From: Hypomesus transpacificus
Taxonomy: Eukaryota; Chordata; Actinopteri; Osmeriformes; Osmeridae
DNA length: 64,000 bases
Direction: 5' to 3'
Assembly (NCBI RefSeq): GCF_021917145.1
Contig: NC_061061.1
Location: forward strand, 15,515,484-15,579,483
The notes beneath the pieces were generated by a model. The model saw nothing but the letters and a program-made list of their open reading frames with translations, was not told where the DNA came from and did no database searches. Below are positions 1 through 18,412 of this stretch, in pieces. Made by a program: the position numbers and the translations under genes. Numbering within the stretch: the stretch's first letter is position 1; every line of letters starts with the position of its first letter.

Positions 1-356
1 ACCCCAGTTGGTCATGTTGACCTTGGTGTTGACGGTGCCACAGGAAGCGCTTCAGTTGACACTTTCCCCCACCTAAAGCTATAGCGTTTTCGAACCCACA
101 CACCCCTTACTCCCTTTGCGTGTGTGGTGGTGGGCTTGTCCGATTCCCCGACAGTTCAGGCCTGGTGCACCCATCTGGGCCAGCGTGTTCGTATGTGTGA
201 CGCTATGGTGACATGGGTCTTTTCTCCTAACCCCCCCCCCCCCCCCTCCCCTCCTCCTTTCTTTGTCCTGCAGGTGGAAGCAGCTCAGGATGCAAGCCCC
301 CCTCCTCCTCCCTCTGCCAGCCTGCCGCCCTGGGCTTCTCCCCCGCTGAGCCAACC
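1..356 (+). other. 5' flank and leader of dyrk1b
   Basis: This stretch is the end of an upstream intron and then untranslated leader. A polypyrimidine tract with a C run (about 232-246) and a CAG at 271-273 look like a 3' splice site, so the first coding exon probably starts at 274 with 83 bases of leader before the ATG. The true promoter and first exon lie upstream of the window. No other gene is seen here. Confidence 0.6.
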
Positions 357-6381
<6,025 letters not shown>

Positions 6382-8310
6382 TAAATGTTGAACAAATTCC
6401 AAAAGCCATACGATTTTAACGACAACAACATAACGATTACAACAAGCATACACGTCACACACACGTCACACATATTCGAGTTTAAATCACACAGCCACAC
6501 ACACACACACACACAGAGTTACAGAGACAAACTTGTGAGATATCCGAGGGTTAGTTCTGTTTTGCATGGGAGAAGGTCGAGGGAGGGAAGTGTGGGATGG
6601 ATCTGACACAATTTTTAACCTTTTTTTTTCACTGTTTTTTTTTTGTTTTTTTTTGTCGAAGGAAAGGAACAGAGTGAGCGTAGTTGGAATCGAAAGTTTC
6701 AAGACAAGTTTGTTATTATTATTATTGTTATTATTCTATTATTTGATTTCATGTGATTTGAGCAGAGGTTTGCAGCGAGATTAGTGTTGTTGTGGATTGA
6801 TGTTTGGAGATGTTGAAGGTAGATGTGGGGCTGGGAAAAAGAACGATGAATGCAAAGAAAAAAACCCTTACGCTATTTTCTAAAATATTTTTTCTTTTTG
6901 AATTTTGTTTGTTTTGATTTCCTAAAGTCTAGGTTTAATTGTAAAATTTTAATTTATTAAAAATCACTACATGAGGAGGTAAGTGGGAGATGAGAAGAGA
7001 GCTAAATTGAGGAGTGGGTTATTTTGTTCTGGAATTATTTATTCATTTTTTTTTCTTTTCATTTTATTTATTCTGGTTTGTTTTTTTATTTGCTGAGAGA
7101 CAGAGAAGACACGCAACAACAAGTAAAAAAAAAAACTGAAATTTCTTCGTTTGATTTTTAGTTTCAGTAGATCTCACCCCCCCAACACACGTGCAAGCGC
7201 ACACACACACACACCAACACACAGACATACTTTTGTTACATTGTTTATTTTTTATGTTTCCAACCTTCTCTGGCTTGACACACTGGCTTCTATATCTGAA
7301 ACTCTGAGATGGATCCTAGAGCTCAGCTCAGCTGAGGGCCAGAGCTGGGGAACACAGAGACCCTGGGGGCCGAGGCTGTGGAGCAGAGGGGGGGGGGACA
7401 CACTCAACACCCACGAAAGGAGAACAACTCAACATGTTTGCCAGAAGGAAAACCAAAATGCTTCCCTGTTGTTTGTTTAAATAGTCTGCCTTCTACTTCA
7501 CCATCTCTCACCAGACTCTTTCACCCTCCTCTTCCTCTTTTTCGCTCTTTCTCTTTTCTTACTCTCTTTTTGTTTTGGAACAGTAACCTATGGAAACGTA
7601 ACAGGACTTTTGGGTTGGATGAAGTCTGGATATGCTAAGCCAAATGTCACCCCCCCCCACACCCTCCCCCCTTTCTCTCTTTTACTCTATCCGTCTGGCT
7701 CTGTTGCTCTCTGCTCCCCCCAGTGTTCTGTTGGAGGGAAGGAGGGAGGAGGGGAGGACAGAAGGGAGTAGAACACTATTCTGAAGGGGATGCTCCCATG
7801 CCCCTCCCTCAACCCCCCAACGCCACCTTGACTGACTTCTCCTCCGTTTCTTTCTCTCCCCTGTCTTTTTTTCGACCCCCTTCTCTCCTTTCACCACACT
7901 CTGTGAGTGAACTACTACTCTCTCGGCTGCTACTCTCCACTCTCAACCATGTTCGGATTGCTGCTAAAGAAAAACAGACAGATGAATAAATAAATAAATA
8001 AAAATGAATAAACTTTTTAACCCGTACTGCTTCAGAAAAAAAAGGAAAAAATAAACCACTGCATCTCATGTATTTATTACTATTTAACAAGAAAAAAAAC
8101 TAGAAAAAATGAACCTGTTTTCTGCTGTTTTTTTTTGTTTGGTTGCCTTCTTCCTATAGGGGAGCTGGGCGCTGTCTGATGATGTAACAGAAACAGGATT
8201 GGTGGCGGTGAACTTTGACCCCTGGTCAGACTGCTACTGGGGGTGGGGGGGTGGGGAGGGGGGGTTGATGGGAGTTGGGTTCAGAATAAAGTTGGATATA
8301 TAAGAATAAA
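6382..8310 (+). other. dyrk1b 3' untranslated region and poly(A) signals
   Basis: A long AT-rich stretch without a coding signature follows the stop codon. It has CA repeats at about 6496-6515 and 7199-7213, T-rich tracts and several overlapping AATAAA hexamers at 7984-8012. Further AATAAA signals lie near 8285 and 8305. Transcripts probably end after one of these. The open frames in this stretch are short, low-complexity and without homology I recognise. Confidence 0.6.
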
Positions 8311-8626
8311 GAGTATACTTTTGCACACCAAGGTCAAATGCAAATCACAGCTTTTTGCTTTTTTCCATCTTTCATCACACAGAGCAACACAAACACACAC
8401 ACACACACAGGATCACCAAGTCAGGCAGACCATAGGACTCAGATGTCAGATTAGGCACAGAGGGAACCCTGAATCTGAGATTTGCGTTTGACCTCCAGTT
8501 ACAGAATCTCCTTCTTTGTGCCTGATTAGAGTTTATGTTTATGTAACTGTAGTGGTGTCCTGTCATTAAAAATGAGTTACACCTGTATGATCTGTACACA
8601 CCTGGACCATGTCACAGCACCTTATA

Positions 8627-8804
8627 TACATACATTTACATGTTGCAGAAGCTCTTATCCAGAGCAATTTACAGTAAGTACTTGGACATTCCCAAGTAGG
8701 GTGAAGGGCCTTGCCCAAGGACAACATTTGGCATGGCTGGGAATCAAACTGGCAACCTTCTGATCAATAGCCTGATTCCCTAACTGCTCAGCCATCTGAC
8801 TCCC
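8627..8804 (-). mobile_element. tRNA-derived SINE, copy 2
   Basis: Same order as copy 1, more diverged: the tail block reads GCAGAAGCTCTTATCCAGAG and the head, read on the minus strand, gives TGGCTGAGCAGTTAGGGAA. Intergenic, about 300 bases after the last dyrk1b poly(A) signal. The number of differences suggests an older copy than copies 6 and 7. Confidence 0.8.
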
Positions 8805-10352
8805 CTCATATCTTACCTCACATCAGGCCATTCCTTTTTTCCTTGATCTAACCTCTAATAGGACATGCCTGGATTGTGCGGACATATTGTAGGGAAGAAA
8901 AAAAGAACACTTTTGTAAGAACATTCAAACAGCCTCCTGTTCCTTAATAATTTTTTTGAACCGTTATCACTGGATTTAGTGTGGGTGACACATAATTTGT
9001 CAATTATAATTATCAATTACTTACATAAAATTGGTCATTGGTTCCCCATACAGTTACTGATTGAATAACACTAAACGTTTCTTTTGTGTGTGTTTTTTCT
9101 TTTCTATTCAACTGTGTTAATATATGGTGCAGCTGGCCTCGTGTCACATTTTATTCTCCCACCGTTATCTCACCCAACATAGCCTGGCATCGGAGACCAC
9201 ACCAATAGTTATATGGTTTCGAGAGGTTTGGGTGGGATAATTGCCGGAAAAGGAGAGGTGATCCAGATCATCATAGGTGCGGTTAAAACGGTAGTTACAT
9301 GATGAAACACTTTTTCATAGGCAACTGAAATCATCTGCAGCCTACACCTAATATATTTAAAATGTATACATTAATGTGTTCCCTAACATTGTGTAGCTGT
9401 AATTATTTCAAAGCAGGCCACAAATCGACACCTGGCTTAGCCAGGCAGGTAAGGAGCCCGTACACAAGTTCGACAGTTGTATGTTGCAGAATAAATGCTA
9501 ATGGTAAAATTGGGTGTGAACCCGTACACAAGTATTAACTGAAATAGACGTGATTGGGAGAATTACTCATACGTGACCCCTGGTGGACTAATAGGAACAT
9601 TGCACACTGAAGATAATTTGCCATTTGATTAGGTGACTAACGTTGGCCTAGGTTACCAGGTGTGTCTTGGCTAGTAACATAAACTCAAACAGCAATCCTG
9701 AACGCGCGAGTTTGGTAGCTTCAGTGTGTACTGCTCGCACTGGAGATATGATGTCAGAGTTGGACTCTACCAGCTCTATTTCCGGTTTCAATAAATCCCT
9801 AACTCTAACCCTAGAGAAAATGGGAGAGGTTGCGGGAGTAGCCAGACAGCAGGAGCATGCAGGCGCGATTCTTGGTTGTAAAACTGGGGGGTGCAAAGGG
9901 TAGTGAATAATTTTTTTTTGCTTGCAAAAACATGATCAAAATTAATAATAGATCTTAACATTTAAAATTAATCATTAGAATACAACAAACCATGATAGAA
10001 CATACAACTCTGACATCACTTAAAAATGCTCTAAAAACATTTAATAGTTTTTTGTTTTTTTTACAATAATTTGAAAATGTACATACTTTCATCCGAACAG
10101 TGGTAAAATCGCCTATGGGTGCAGGGGAAGGAGACAGCCTGGAGCTGGTGCAGAGTGTGGAAGAGGAGCACCTGCGGAGGGAGAGGCTGAGAGAAGAGTC
10201 TTTAATCGCACTCAACGCGCCAGTGCAGATAAAAGTACAATCAAAAAACACAATAACAATAAGAACAGACACTATTAAATTAAAAACCTGATTAAATAAG
10301 TAGGTTTTAAGCAGATTCAAAAAATGGTAAGGAGAAAAAGCTGAAGTGAATG

Positions 10353-10546
10353 GTGGGGAGTCAGGTGGCTGAGCGGTTAGGGAATAGCGCTATTAATCAG
10401 AAGGTTGCCGGGTCGATTTCTTGCCGTGCAAAATGACGTGTCCTTGGGCAAGGCACTTCACCCTACTTGTCTCGGGGAAATGTCCCTGTACTTACCGTAA
10501 GTCGCTCTGGATAAGAGCGTCTGCTAAATGACTAAAATGTAAATGT
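10353..10546 (+). mobile_element. tRNA-derived SINE, copy 3
   Basis: The only copy in this window oriented on the plus strand. The head starts GGTGGCTGAGCGGTTAGGG (A-box-like), then a B-box-like GGGTCGATTTC, the CTTGGGCAAGGCACTTCACC body, and the end GAGCGTCTGCTAAATGAC. Intergenic, about 850 bases upstream of the taste receptor start. Confidence 0.85.
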
Positions 10547-11397
10547 GGGGGGAAAAGTCACCTGTGGAAACCATCAGAGGTAAGCCAGGAAATGCTTGGG
10601 GGCGGGACCAAGGGCTCTGGGCTAGCTTGGAGAGAATATGGGTACAGGAAGGATATCTTTAATGACTGTGGAAAGATGAGGGTAGAAATGGAGCCTTTAG
10701 GGGCAGAGATGTCTGAGTGGAGAGATGACCGTGAAACCAGGACCTAGCCCTAACACAGGTCCAGACCATGAGTTTGGCTGAGAGAATGTCTTAAGTTATC
10801 TGATGAGACTGGAATGCCTCCGTCAATTAGACTTTTTTTGTTAACTGTCTGTCCAACTGCTTGTTAGCTGTCTCTGGTTTCAGATTGTTTCTTATATTTC
10901 ATATAAGATGAATATATTTCATATTGAATATATTTCAATATTTTATATCTATTTAATTCATATTTAAATTAGTTTATTTCAGTTGCAAATGAGCTCTGTG
11001 CAAATGTGCACCACAAATAGGTATGATCATGTTTGTAGCCTTGCTACATACTAATGGTATATCACTGATCATTTCAAACATAGAGAGGAAACATGCTGGC
11101 TCATGATTAAAAGCACCTGCTATCAATGATTAGAGTCTGAAAGTACTTTAGATAGTTTTGCAACTACATTTTTCAATGAAAATATAAGCATAATGCCAGT
11201 GTCCTCAACATAGTTTTCATAAAACCAGCGCCTGTGTGTTTTTTTTGTTAATACATGAAGGGGGGAGGGGTTTCCATGGTACCTGTTTAACCAGAAGGCC
11301 CAGGAAGTGGGCAGATATGTAAAACAGAGACTGTCTGGATAACAATCAGTATGTGCCTGGGCACAGAACAAGCAGTAGAAAAGCTCAATTGTTGGAG

Positions 11398-14300
11398 ATG
11401 ATCACAGTGCTAAGGATGATGATGTTGTTATTGTTGATGATGCTGCAGTTTAAGACTACAGTCTTGAAGGAACTCTGTCCACTGTCTGAGCTGTCCCTAG
11501 ATGGAGACTACCTGCTAGGGGGACTTTTTGAACTCTACGAAAGCAATAATGATTCTGACATTCTGGAGAGTAGCATGCTTGAGATACCCGTGTGCAACAG
11601 GTAAAGACTCTTTTTACTCTACATGTTGATTACCAACCGTAGTGACATTTATTACCAAAGATTTAATTTGATAAATAGTTGTAAATAGTACTTGTGGCAT
11701 TCACGCCATTGCTGAAATTGGTTTTGGCCTTATCCCGGATTTGGAAGGATGGCAGTTTGCACTCCAAACGTATAGTAATTTTATTTTTCAAATCCAAAAT
11801 GGAGGCATCCAAGACCAAATACATAAAAGTCACTTCATCATTGACTTTTTTAATTTTACAATATATTTAAATGTTTTCTCCCAAAACTCCAGCTGGAACC
11901 TCTCTTTAAAGGCCTACCATGAGATGGAGGTGATGCGCTTCACCATGGAGCATATTAACAACTCTTCAGATCTTCTACCGGGGATTAAGTTGGGCTACAG
12001 CATTTTTGACTTCTGTCACACCACAGTGAGCTTCTCTGCCACACTGGATCTGTTGGCACAGAAGGGAGAAGGAGGAAATGGTGTAGGAGGGGCAGTTCCA
12101 GTGTGGGATGGGTCTGTCTATAGCCCGAAAGTCATCTCTGTGATTGGTCCATTATCTAGCACTCAGACCATCAGTGTGGCTCCTTACTTTATGGCCCAGC
12201 TCATTCCCATGGTACTTAGCCTGTAGTGATATAGTTTGACCACACAGCTGTGCTATTGGAATTTTACTTGCCATCGGGTCTAAAGCAGACTTTCTCTTCT
12301 GCAGGTGAACCCTTCGTCTAGTAGTGTCCAGCTGAGCATGAAGTCTCGCTTCCCTTCCTTCTTTCGGACCATCCCCAGTGACAAATACCAGGTCCAGCCT
12401 TTCTCATACCAACACTGAGTGCAGAACTAGTGGATTTGGGGAATATTACTTAATACAAAAGAGTTTGCCCACAAAAGATAGATGCAGGCCCAACTTGGCC
12501 ACGTCTTTGTCTGTAGGTGGTAAAACAGCATTAAAAAGACTTTTTCTGTTGCAGTTTGTGAGATTCAGTCAGTTCATGTGTGGTGTTGTTCCTCAGATGA
12601 AGGCCATAGTGCGCCTGCTGCTGAATTTTGACTGGAACTGGGTGGCATTTCTAGGCGAAGACAATGACTACAGCTACGATGCTCTCGAGGTCTTTCTGGA
12701 GGAGATCAGAGTATCCAGCATTTGCCTGGCCTATCAAAGCACAATCCCTGACAAATCAGTCATGATGTCCAAACTTATCAAAATATTGTCCTTGCAGAGA
12801 ATTAAAGTTGTAGTGGTGGTTGCCACGACGAGTAAAATCGATCGTTTTCTTGAGAAAGCAGCAAAGGAACTGGGAAACGACATGGTGTGGATTGCCAGTG
12901 AAGCCTGGTCTATGGACAGTAGTCGGCTGAGAAAGCTGGCAAAGGTCAAAGTGGGGACAGTGTTGGGGGTCACACTGCAGAGCCCCAAGGGACTGGAGGG
13001 GCTAAATGACTTTATTCTCTCTGGCCGAGCTGTGTCTGACTGTACTCAGCAGGAGCTGGGCTGCAACCAGTTATGTCCTGAATGTGAAGTCATCGGGAGA
13101 GCGGAGGTGGTTAATCAGGACCAAATCTATGACTACGGCATTTATGCTGCCATCTATGCTGTGGCTCATGCCCTGCATGACACGCTCGACTGCAGTCACG
13201 GCCACTGCTCCAGCAACATCACTGTAGAGCCCTACATGGTAACAAAGTGGTTGACCCCTCTGATTTTTTTTTACTCATTTATATTAGTGTATTCTGAAGA
13301 GTCGCTTTACCTGCAGGATGTCCTGATCTATGTCTACCTATTTCTTTCTGTCTACCTACCACAGATCACTGCGGCTCTGAAGAAGGTGAAGTTCCAATTA
13401 TACAACCAGACTATTCAATTTGACCAGAACGGCAATCCTCCTGCCTTGTATAGCATTGTCTATTGGAACTGGACTACTTGCAACCCTGACATTATTGGCT
13501 CATACAATGTCAAACAAAACCCAAGTTTCCAGATTGATGAAAATCTCATCACCTGGTTTGATGGATCAAATAAGGTAACAAATTCTGCTTTGACTGCCGT
13601 TTCTTTTTTGGAATCAATACAATTCAATATCAATATAATCTATCAAACCATAAAATAAACAGTGAAACCAACTTACAGCTATAATGAATCTTAAATGTAC
13701 TATCTTTCACAGTTTCTAGCAGCATTGTGCATAATTTATTTGTATGTGTAAACTTATAAAACTGTAACTATAAACAAAACGTCAGACAAGTAAAGGAGCA
13801 TTTTCATAGCTGAAGAGGTGTGCATTGTTCCTATGTCCTTTTGTCTTCCTCTCCACTCAGGCTCCTGTATTACAGTGTTCCAGTTCTTGTCCACCGGGCA
13901 ACAAAAGGGTATCGGTTGGCTTACAGCCCTGCTGCTACCAGTGCCAGAGCTGCCCAAGTGGAACCTACATCAACAGCACTGGTAGGCCTGATGAATACTA
14001 ACCATTCTGATTTACTCTCGACTACTCAACTAGATTATCACTAATGTGCCCTCAATACTGAGCAGACCCCAGCTACAGCCATGTTAACCATAAGTGTATG
14101 TTCGTGTGTCCACTCAGGGGACCCATACACCTGTGTGGCCTGTCAAGAAAACGAGTGGGCAACAAACAGCAGCACTTCCTGTATCGAACGTTCCGAGACA
14201 TATCTGGATTTCTCCTCGCCGTTCGCCGTCACAATAATGCTACTGTCCAGCTCAGTCCTGCTCAAATCCGTCGCGATCACTGTGCTGTTCCTGTACCATG

Positions 14301-15043
14301 GCAACACGCCGGTAGTGAAGTCAGCGGGGGGCTGGCTGTGTGTGTTTATGTTGGTGTGTCTGACTCTCTCTTCCGTCAGCGCCCTGCTGAACATGGTGCG
14401 CCCGTCTCTGGTGGTCTGCTCTCTCCGCTACCCCATCTTCATAGTCTGCTTCGGCTCTGTACTCTCCTGCCTGACTGTGCGCTCCTTCCAGATCATCTTG
14501 ATCTTCAAGATGGCTGCCAGGCTGCCACGTTTGCACAACGCATGTGTGAGCCATGGGGGGCAGTGGGTTGTCGTGACAACCTGCACCTGTTCCCTCTTCT
14601 TCCTGTGTATCTTCTGGTTGTCTGTCGGCGGTCCCGAGCCCATCAAGACCCCCAAACAAAGTGAATATGTTCTGGACTGCAGCTTCGGGAACATACCAGT
14701 ATTCATCCTGGTGTGTCTGTTGTTAGTCCTACTGACAATAGTGTGTTTCTTATGTGCCTACATGGGCATTGATCTGCCCAAGAACTACAATGAGGGACGC
14801 TCCATAACTTTCAGCCTGTTGCTGTGCATTCTGATGTGGACTGCACTGTTGACAGTGTACATGATGCGTTTGCAAGAAGTCTACCATGCCATCACCACAT
14901 GCGCCATCCTAATCAGCATCTACGCCATTTTGATCGGTTACTTTCTGCCCAAGTGTTACATCATAATCCTTAAACCGGAACGCAACACAGTTGCCCATTT
15001 CCAAACTTCTATACAGAACTATACCATTCAGGGAAGACGATAG
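11398..15043 (+). CDS. T1R-type taste receptor (class C GPCR), T1R2-like
   Basis: Seven coding exons: 11398-11600, 11893-12211, 12305-12391, 12597-13238, 13365-13574, 13861-13981, 14118-15043, giving 835 aa, the usual T1R length. T1Rs are dimeric plasma-membrane receptors for sweet or amino-acid ligands in taste cells. The start is the ATG opening a hydrophobic signal peptide (MITVLRMMMLLLLMML). Then come the T1R hallmark DGDYLLGGLFEL, a Venus-flytrap domain (NFDWNWVAF, DMVWIASEAW), a Cys-rich linker (CSSSCPPG, CCYQCQSCPSG) and seven membrane segments in the last exon (about residues 545-800). The tail PKCYIIILKPERNT followed by QNYT resembles T1R2 most. T1R genes usually have six coding exons; here the usual exon 3 is split by a 205-base phase-0 intron (12392-12596). 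The exact subtype is uncertain because teleosts have several T1R2 copies. Confidence 0.88.
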
Positions 15044-15518
15044 AACAGCACCTCACATTCAGGATTAACCTTTTTAAATTCTCCAATATAGTTTTAAGCT
15101 TTAGCCTTACAACTTTTCACATGTATGGTGCTTTAAATATGTACAGTATGAGTAACGTATGCTATGAATGACACAATTGCATACTAAACAAGCCCCAGAG
15201 GGCATTGTATAACAATGTTAATTGTATTTATTATCCAAGCTCTCATTAACAAATCTGCATATAAAAATACCAGGAATCTTTAAGTGGAACACCATGTGGT
15301 GGTATATAAATGATAAAGAATCATATTCTGAAGGTTGTCTGAAGGTGGTATTGCAGAAACATTGCTGCTTAAAGTAGGACCAAAGCCATGCAGCAATAAG
15401 TACAGTTCTTCAGAAAGGAGTTAAATTGATAAATGTGACATATATTTGTTGTTGTTGTTGCTTTCTCCTTCTATTGACTTCCTGTGGTCAGTTTTCATTA
15501 GGGGGCTCATAGGATGGT
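15044..15518. other. Convergent 3' ends of the taste receptor and aldh2
   Basis: The two stop codons face each other about 475 bases apart. On the minus strand an AATAAA (plus-strand TTTATT at 15227-15232) can end aldh2 transcripts. The taste receptor's own signal is less clear. A (GTT)n run lies near 15449-15460. No other feature is seen. Confidence 0.5.
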
Positions 15519-18375
15519 TTAGGAGTTCTTCTGAGGGACTTTAATGGTAACCTGGAAGAGGAAAAACAGTAACAAGCATTAATGCAGAAACGCGCATCCT
15601 CGCATGCTCAACAGTGGGGTCATGTAGAGACTGTTACCGTTTTGACTTCAGTGTAGTTCTGCAGGCCATACTCGCCAAGCTCACGACCGTTCCCTGACAT
15701 CTTGTAACCTCCAAAAGGTGCCTGAGCTCCAAAAACGTTATAGCAGTTGATCCTAGGTGAGAGAAAACATAGGTTTGACAACCAAGATGCTAGGAGACCT
15801 GACCAGGGTAGAGCTCAGACTGTGCCAGCAAAGCCTTACCAGACTGTGCCTGTGCGGAGGCCACTGGAGATGTAATGGGCTTTGTCGATGTCCTTGGTGA
15901 AGACGGCGGAAGCCAGGCCATACATGGTGTCATTGGCACGCTCTACCACTTCCTCCAGATCCTTAAACTTCAGTATCTGCATGACTGGACCAAAGATCTA
16001 CAGGGCCCATAACACACAGATGAGAAACAAACAAACAAAATCACCTTGACCCAGATGTTTAAATGTTCCCAAACTTTCTTTTAAACGCATCTTTTAGACT
16101 TTAGCTAGACTGGCCTCAATCCCATTTAGGAGTGAAACAATGTTCATCTCACAAATAATTTATTTTGTGGGAGAAGAGAATTCAGCCTATTCCCTCAGCA
16201 CCACAAAAGGCACACAAAGTGAAGCTGGACTATGAGGTAGCTCCAAAAGTCAGCATGGCCACTCAGAACCTAGTTTTTATTTTCTTGCTGTGCTTTTTAA
16301 TAATTGTGTCATGTCCACTGTACTGTCCCGTCTGCAATGTTGAATGTATATCTGTTTTTAAGCTCTTGGTGTGGAACGAAGTAAAGTCTCTTGGTGCAGA
16401 AGTAATAAAGGTTTTCATTCATTTAATGGAGGGAATTTGAGGACCGCACCTCCTCACGGGCGATAGTCATGTTGTCCTGGACGTTTCCAAATATGGTTGG
16501 CTGGATGAAGTAACCGCGGTCAGCTGCTGCACCCCCTCCACACATGAGCTTGGCTCCCTCCTTCTTCCCACTACTGATGTAGCCCAGAATCTTCTGGAAC
16601 TGGTCCTCATCTACCTGGAATGTGTGTGTACGTGGGCACGCACAGAGAAATGTGTGTACAGATTGTGTTCATGTAAAATAAACATGGTACACAGGTCAGA
16701 ACTAGTTATGCAATGTCCAGGTGAGTCTACATCATCAAATACTCTTGTGAATGCATCGCAGACCTGGGGTCCCTGGTCAGTCTTAAGATTGAAGGGGTCT
16801 CCCACCACCCTCTTCTTGGCAAGCTCCACGCTGCGCTCCACAAACTCGTTGTAAATGGACTCCTGCACGTAGGTTCTAGAACCGGCACAGCAACACTGGC
16901 CCTGGTTGAAGAACAGGGCGAAGTGGGACTGCTCTACAGCCTCCTCCACTGCAAGCACACACACACACACACACATCAAGCACTGCATCTCTCAGGAACA
17001 GAAAGGAAATAAGGATAAGAGGAGGTATACTGACTGTTGGCATCAGACAAGATGATATTGGGACTTTTCCCTCCGAGCTCAAGAGTGACCTTTTTCAGGT
17101 TGCTGCTGGCTGATGCCTTCTGGATTAAGTGGCCCACCTGGCACACAAGCAGAGACAAAGACGGAGATATAGAAAGAGGAGAGTTGTAAAAAGATAAGAA
17201 GAACGGTGAGACAAAGAGACAGTCTAAACGCGGTGCCAGAGCGCTTCTCCTTCAGATGGATCCGGTGCTTTGAGTCAGTTCAAGTCACCTCGGTGGAGCC
17301 GGTAAAGGCTATTTTGTCAACCTCCATGTGACCAGCAATGGCGGCACCTGCTGAGGGACCCATTCCTGGCAGGATGTTGACCACACCTGGTGGGAAGCCC
17401 ACCTAAAACACACACAAGTCGATAAGACTCAATATTGGAGGGATGGGGTGTACAGTACCAGTCAATGGGAAAATGTGTCCAAACTTTTGACTGGTACTGT
17501 ACATGTATTGTGGACAGTGCGGGGGTGGCAGTGTGTGTTGAATCACTTACCTCTTTGATCAGACTGGCTATATACAAGGCAGTGAGGGGCGTCTGTTCTG
17601 CAACTTTCATCACCACGGTGTTGCCTGTTGCTAGGGCGGGGCCGAGCTTCCAGGCCTGCATTAGCAAAGGGAAGTTCCACTGGGGGGCGGTGCAGGTGCA
17701 GAGAGGGGGAAAGGTAAGAGATGAGGTAAGTCCAAACCAAGTATGGCCCCTCCCGTTAACAACAAGCTCCCTGCGATTGTCTGCATGCATGCGTGCCCAA
17801 TAAGACAGTAAATTATGTTGTTGGGCACTAATCACAAAATGATCGAAAGTGGATGAGAATAACACACAGAAATAGGTGCGCGCACACGCCTCCAGACTCT
17901 CCCTCTATTTATACAACACAGCCTTGCTTGTTGACTACAAGGTTTTCTAAGCAGTCTAGTATAGAGTGGTGTAGCCTTATATGACCCCCCTCCCTCCCTC
18001 CCTCCTAGATGGGCGAGAAGCCAAACCACGACTGCTGGACTGGAGGGACATTGCAGAAATTCCTTATCAGTTCTAGTTGTGCAACAGATCCTTCAAACTA
18101 TTTTGCGAGATGTTGTCGTTTGACTGGCATGCATGTATAAAGATTCAAAACATTTCCTAGACTGTGCCATGCAATAATATTCAATAAAATTCATATTTTG
18201 CAACCTTAAAGCCACATTCCACTAATGTATGCAAGAATGCATTACACTAATGCAGCTGCACATTGGAATACACATGGAAACTTACAGTTAAGTTTTGATA
18301 CTGGTTTGCTACCTCAAACCATTGACTTGCTGTACTTCAGGCAATTATTCCATAATGTTTTCTTGCCATAATTAT

Positions 18376-18412
<37 letters not shown>

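Larger units (their letters stand above)
8311..11397. other. Intergenic region between dyrk1b and the taste receptor
   Basis: No gene recognised. It contains SINE copies 2 and 3, a CA microsatellite near 8393-8409 and AT-rich sequence with short direct repeats of ATATTTCATAT type near 10890-10980. Small open frames at 9667-9903 and 10100-10291 have no recognisable domain and are probably chance. Confidence 0.6.

Noticed and set aside
9667-9903. Open frames on both strands near 9650-9900
   Set aside because: Short, overlapping on opposite strands, without domain, splice or promoter context.
16165-16440. 91-codon plus-strand frame with a hydrophobic segment inside an aldh2 intron
   Set aside because: It lies between aldh2 exons 10 and 11, on the opposite strand, with no related family that I recognise and no supporting signals.
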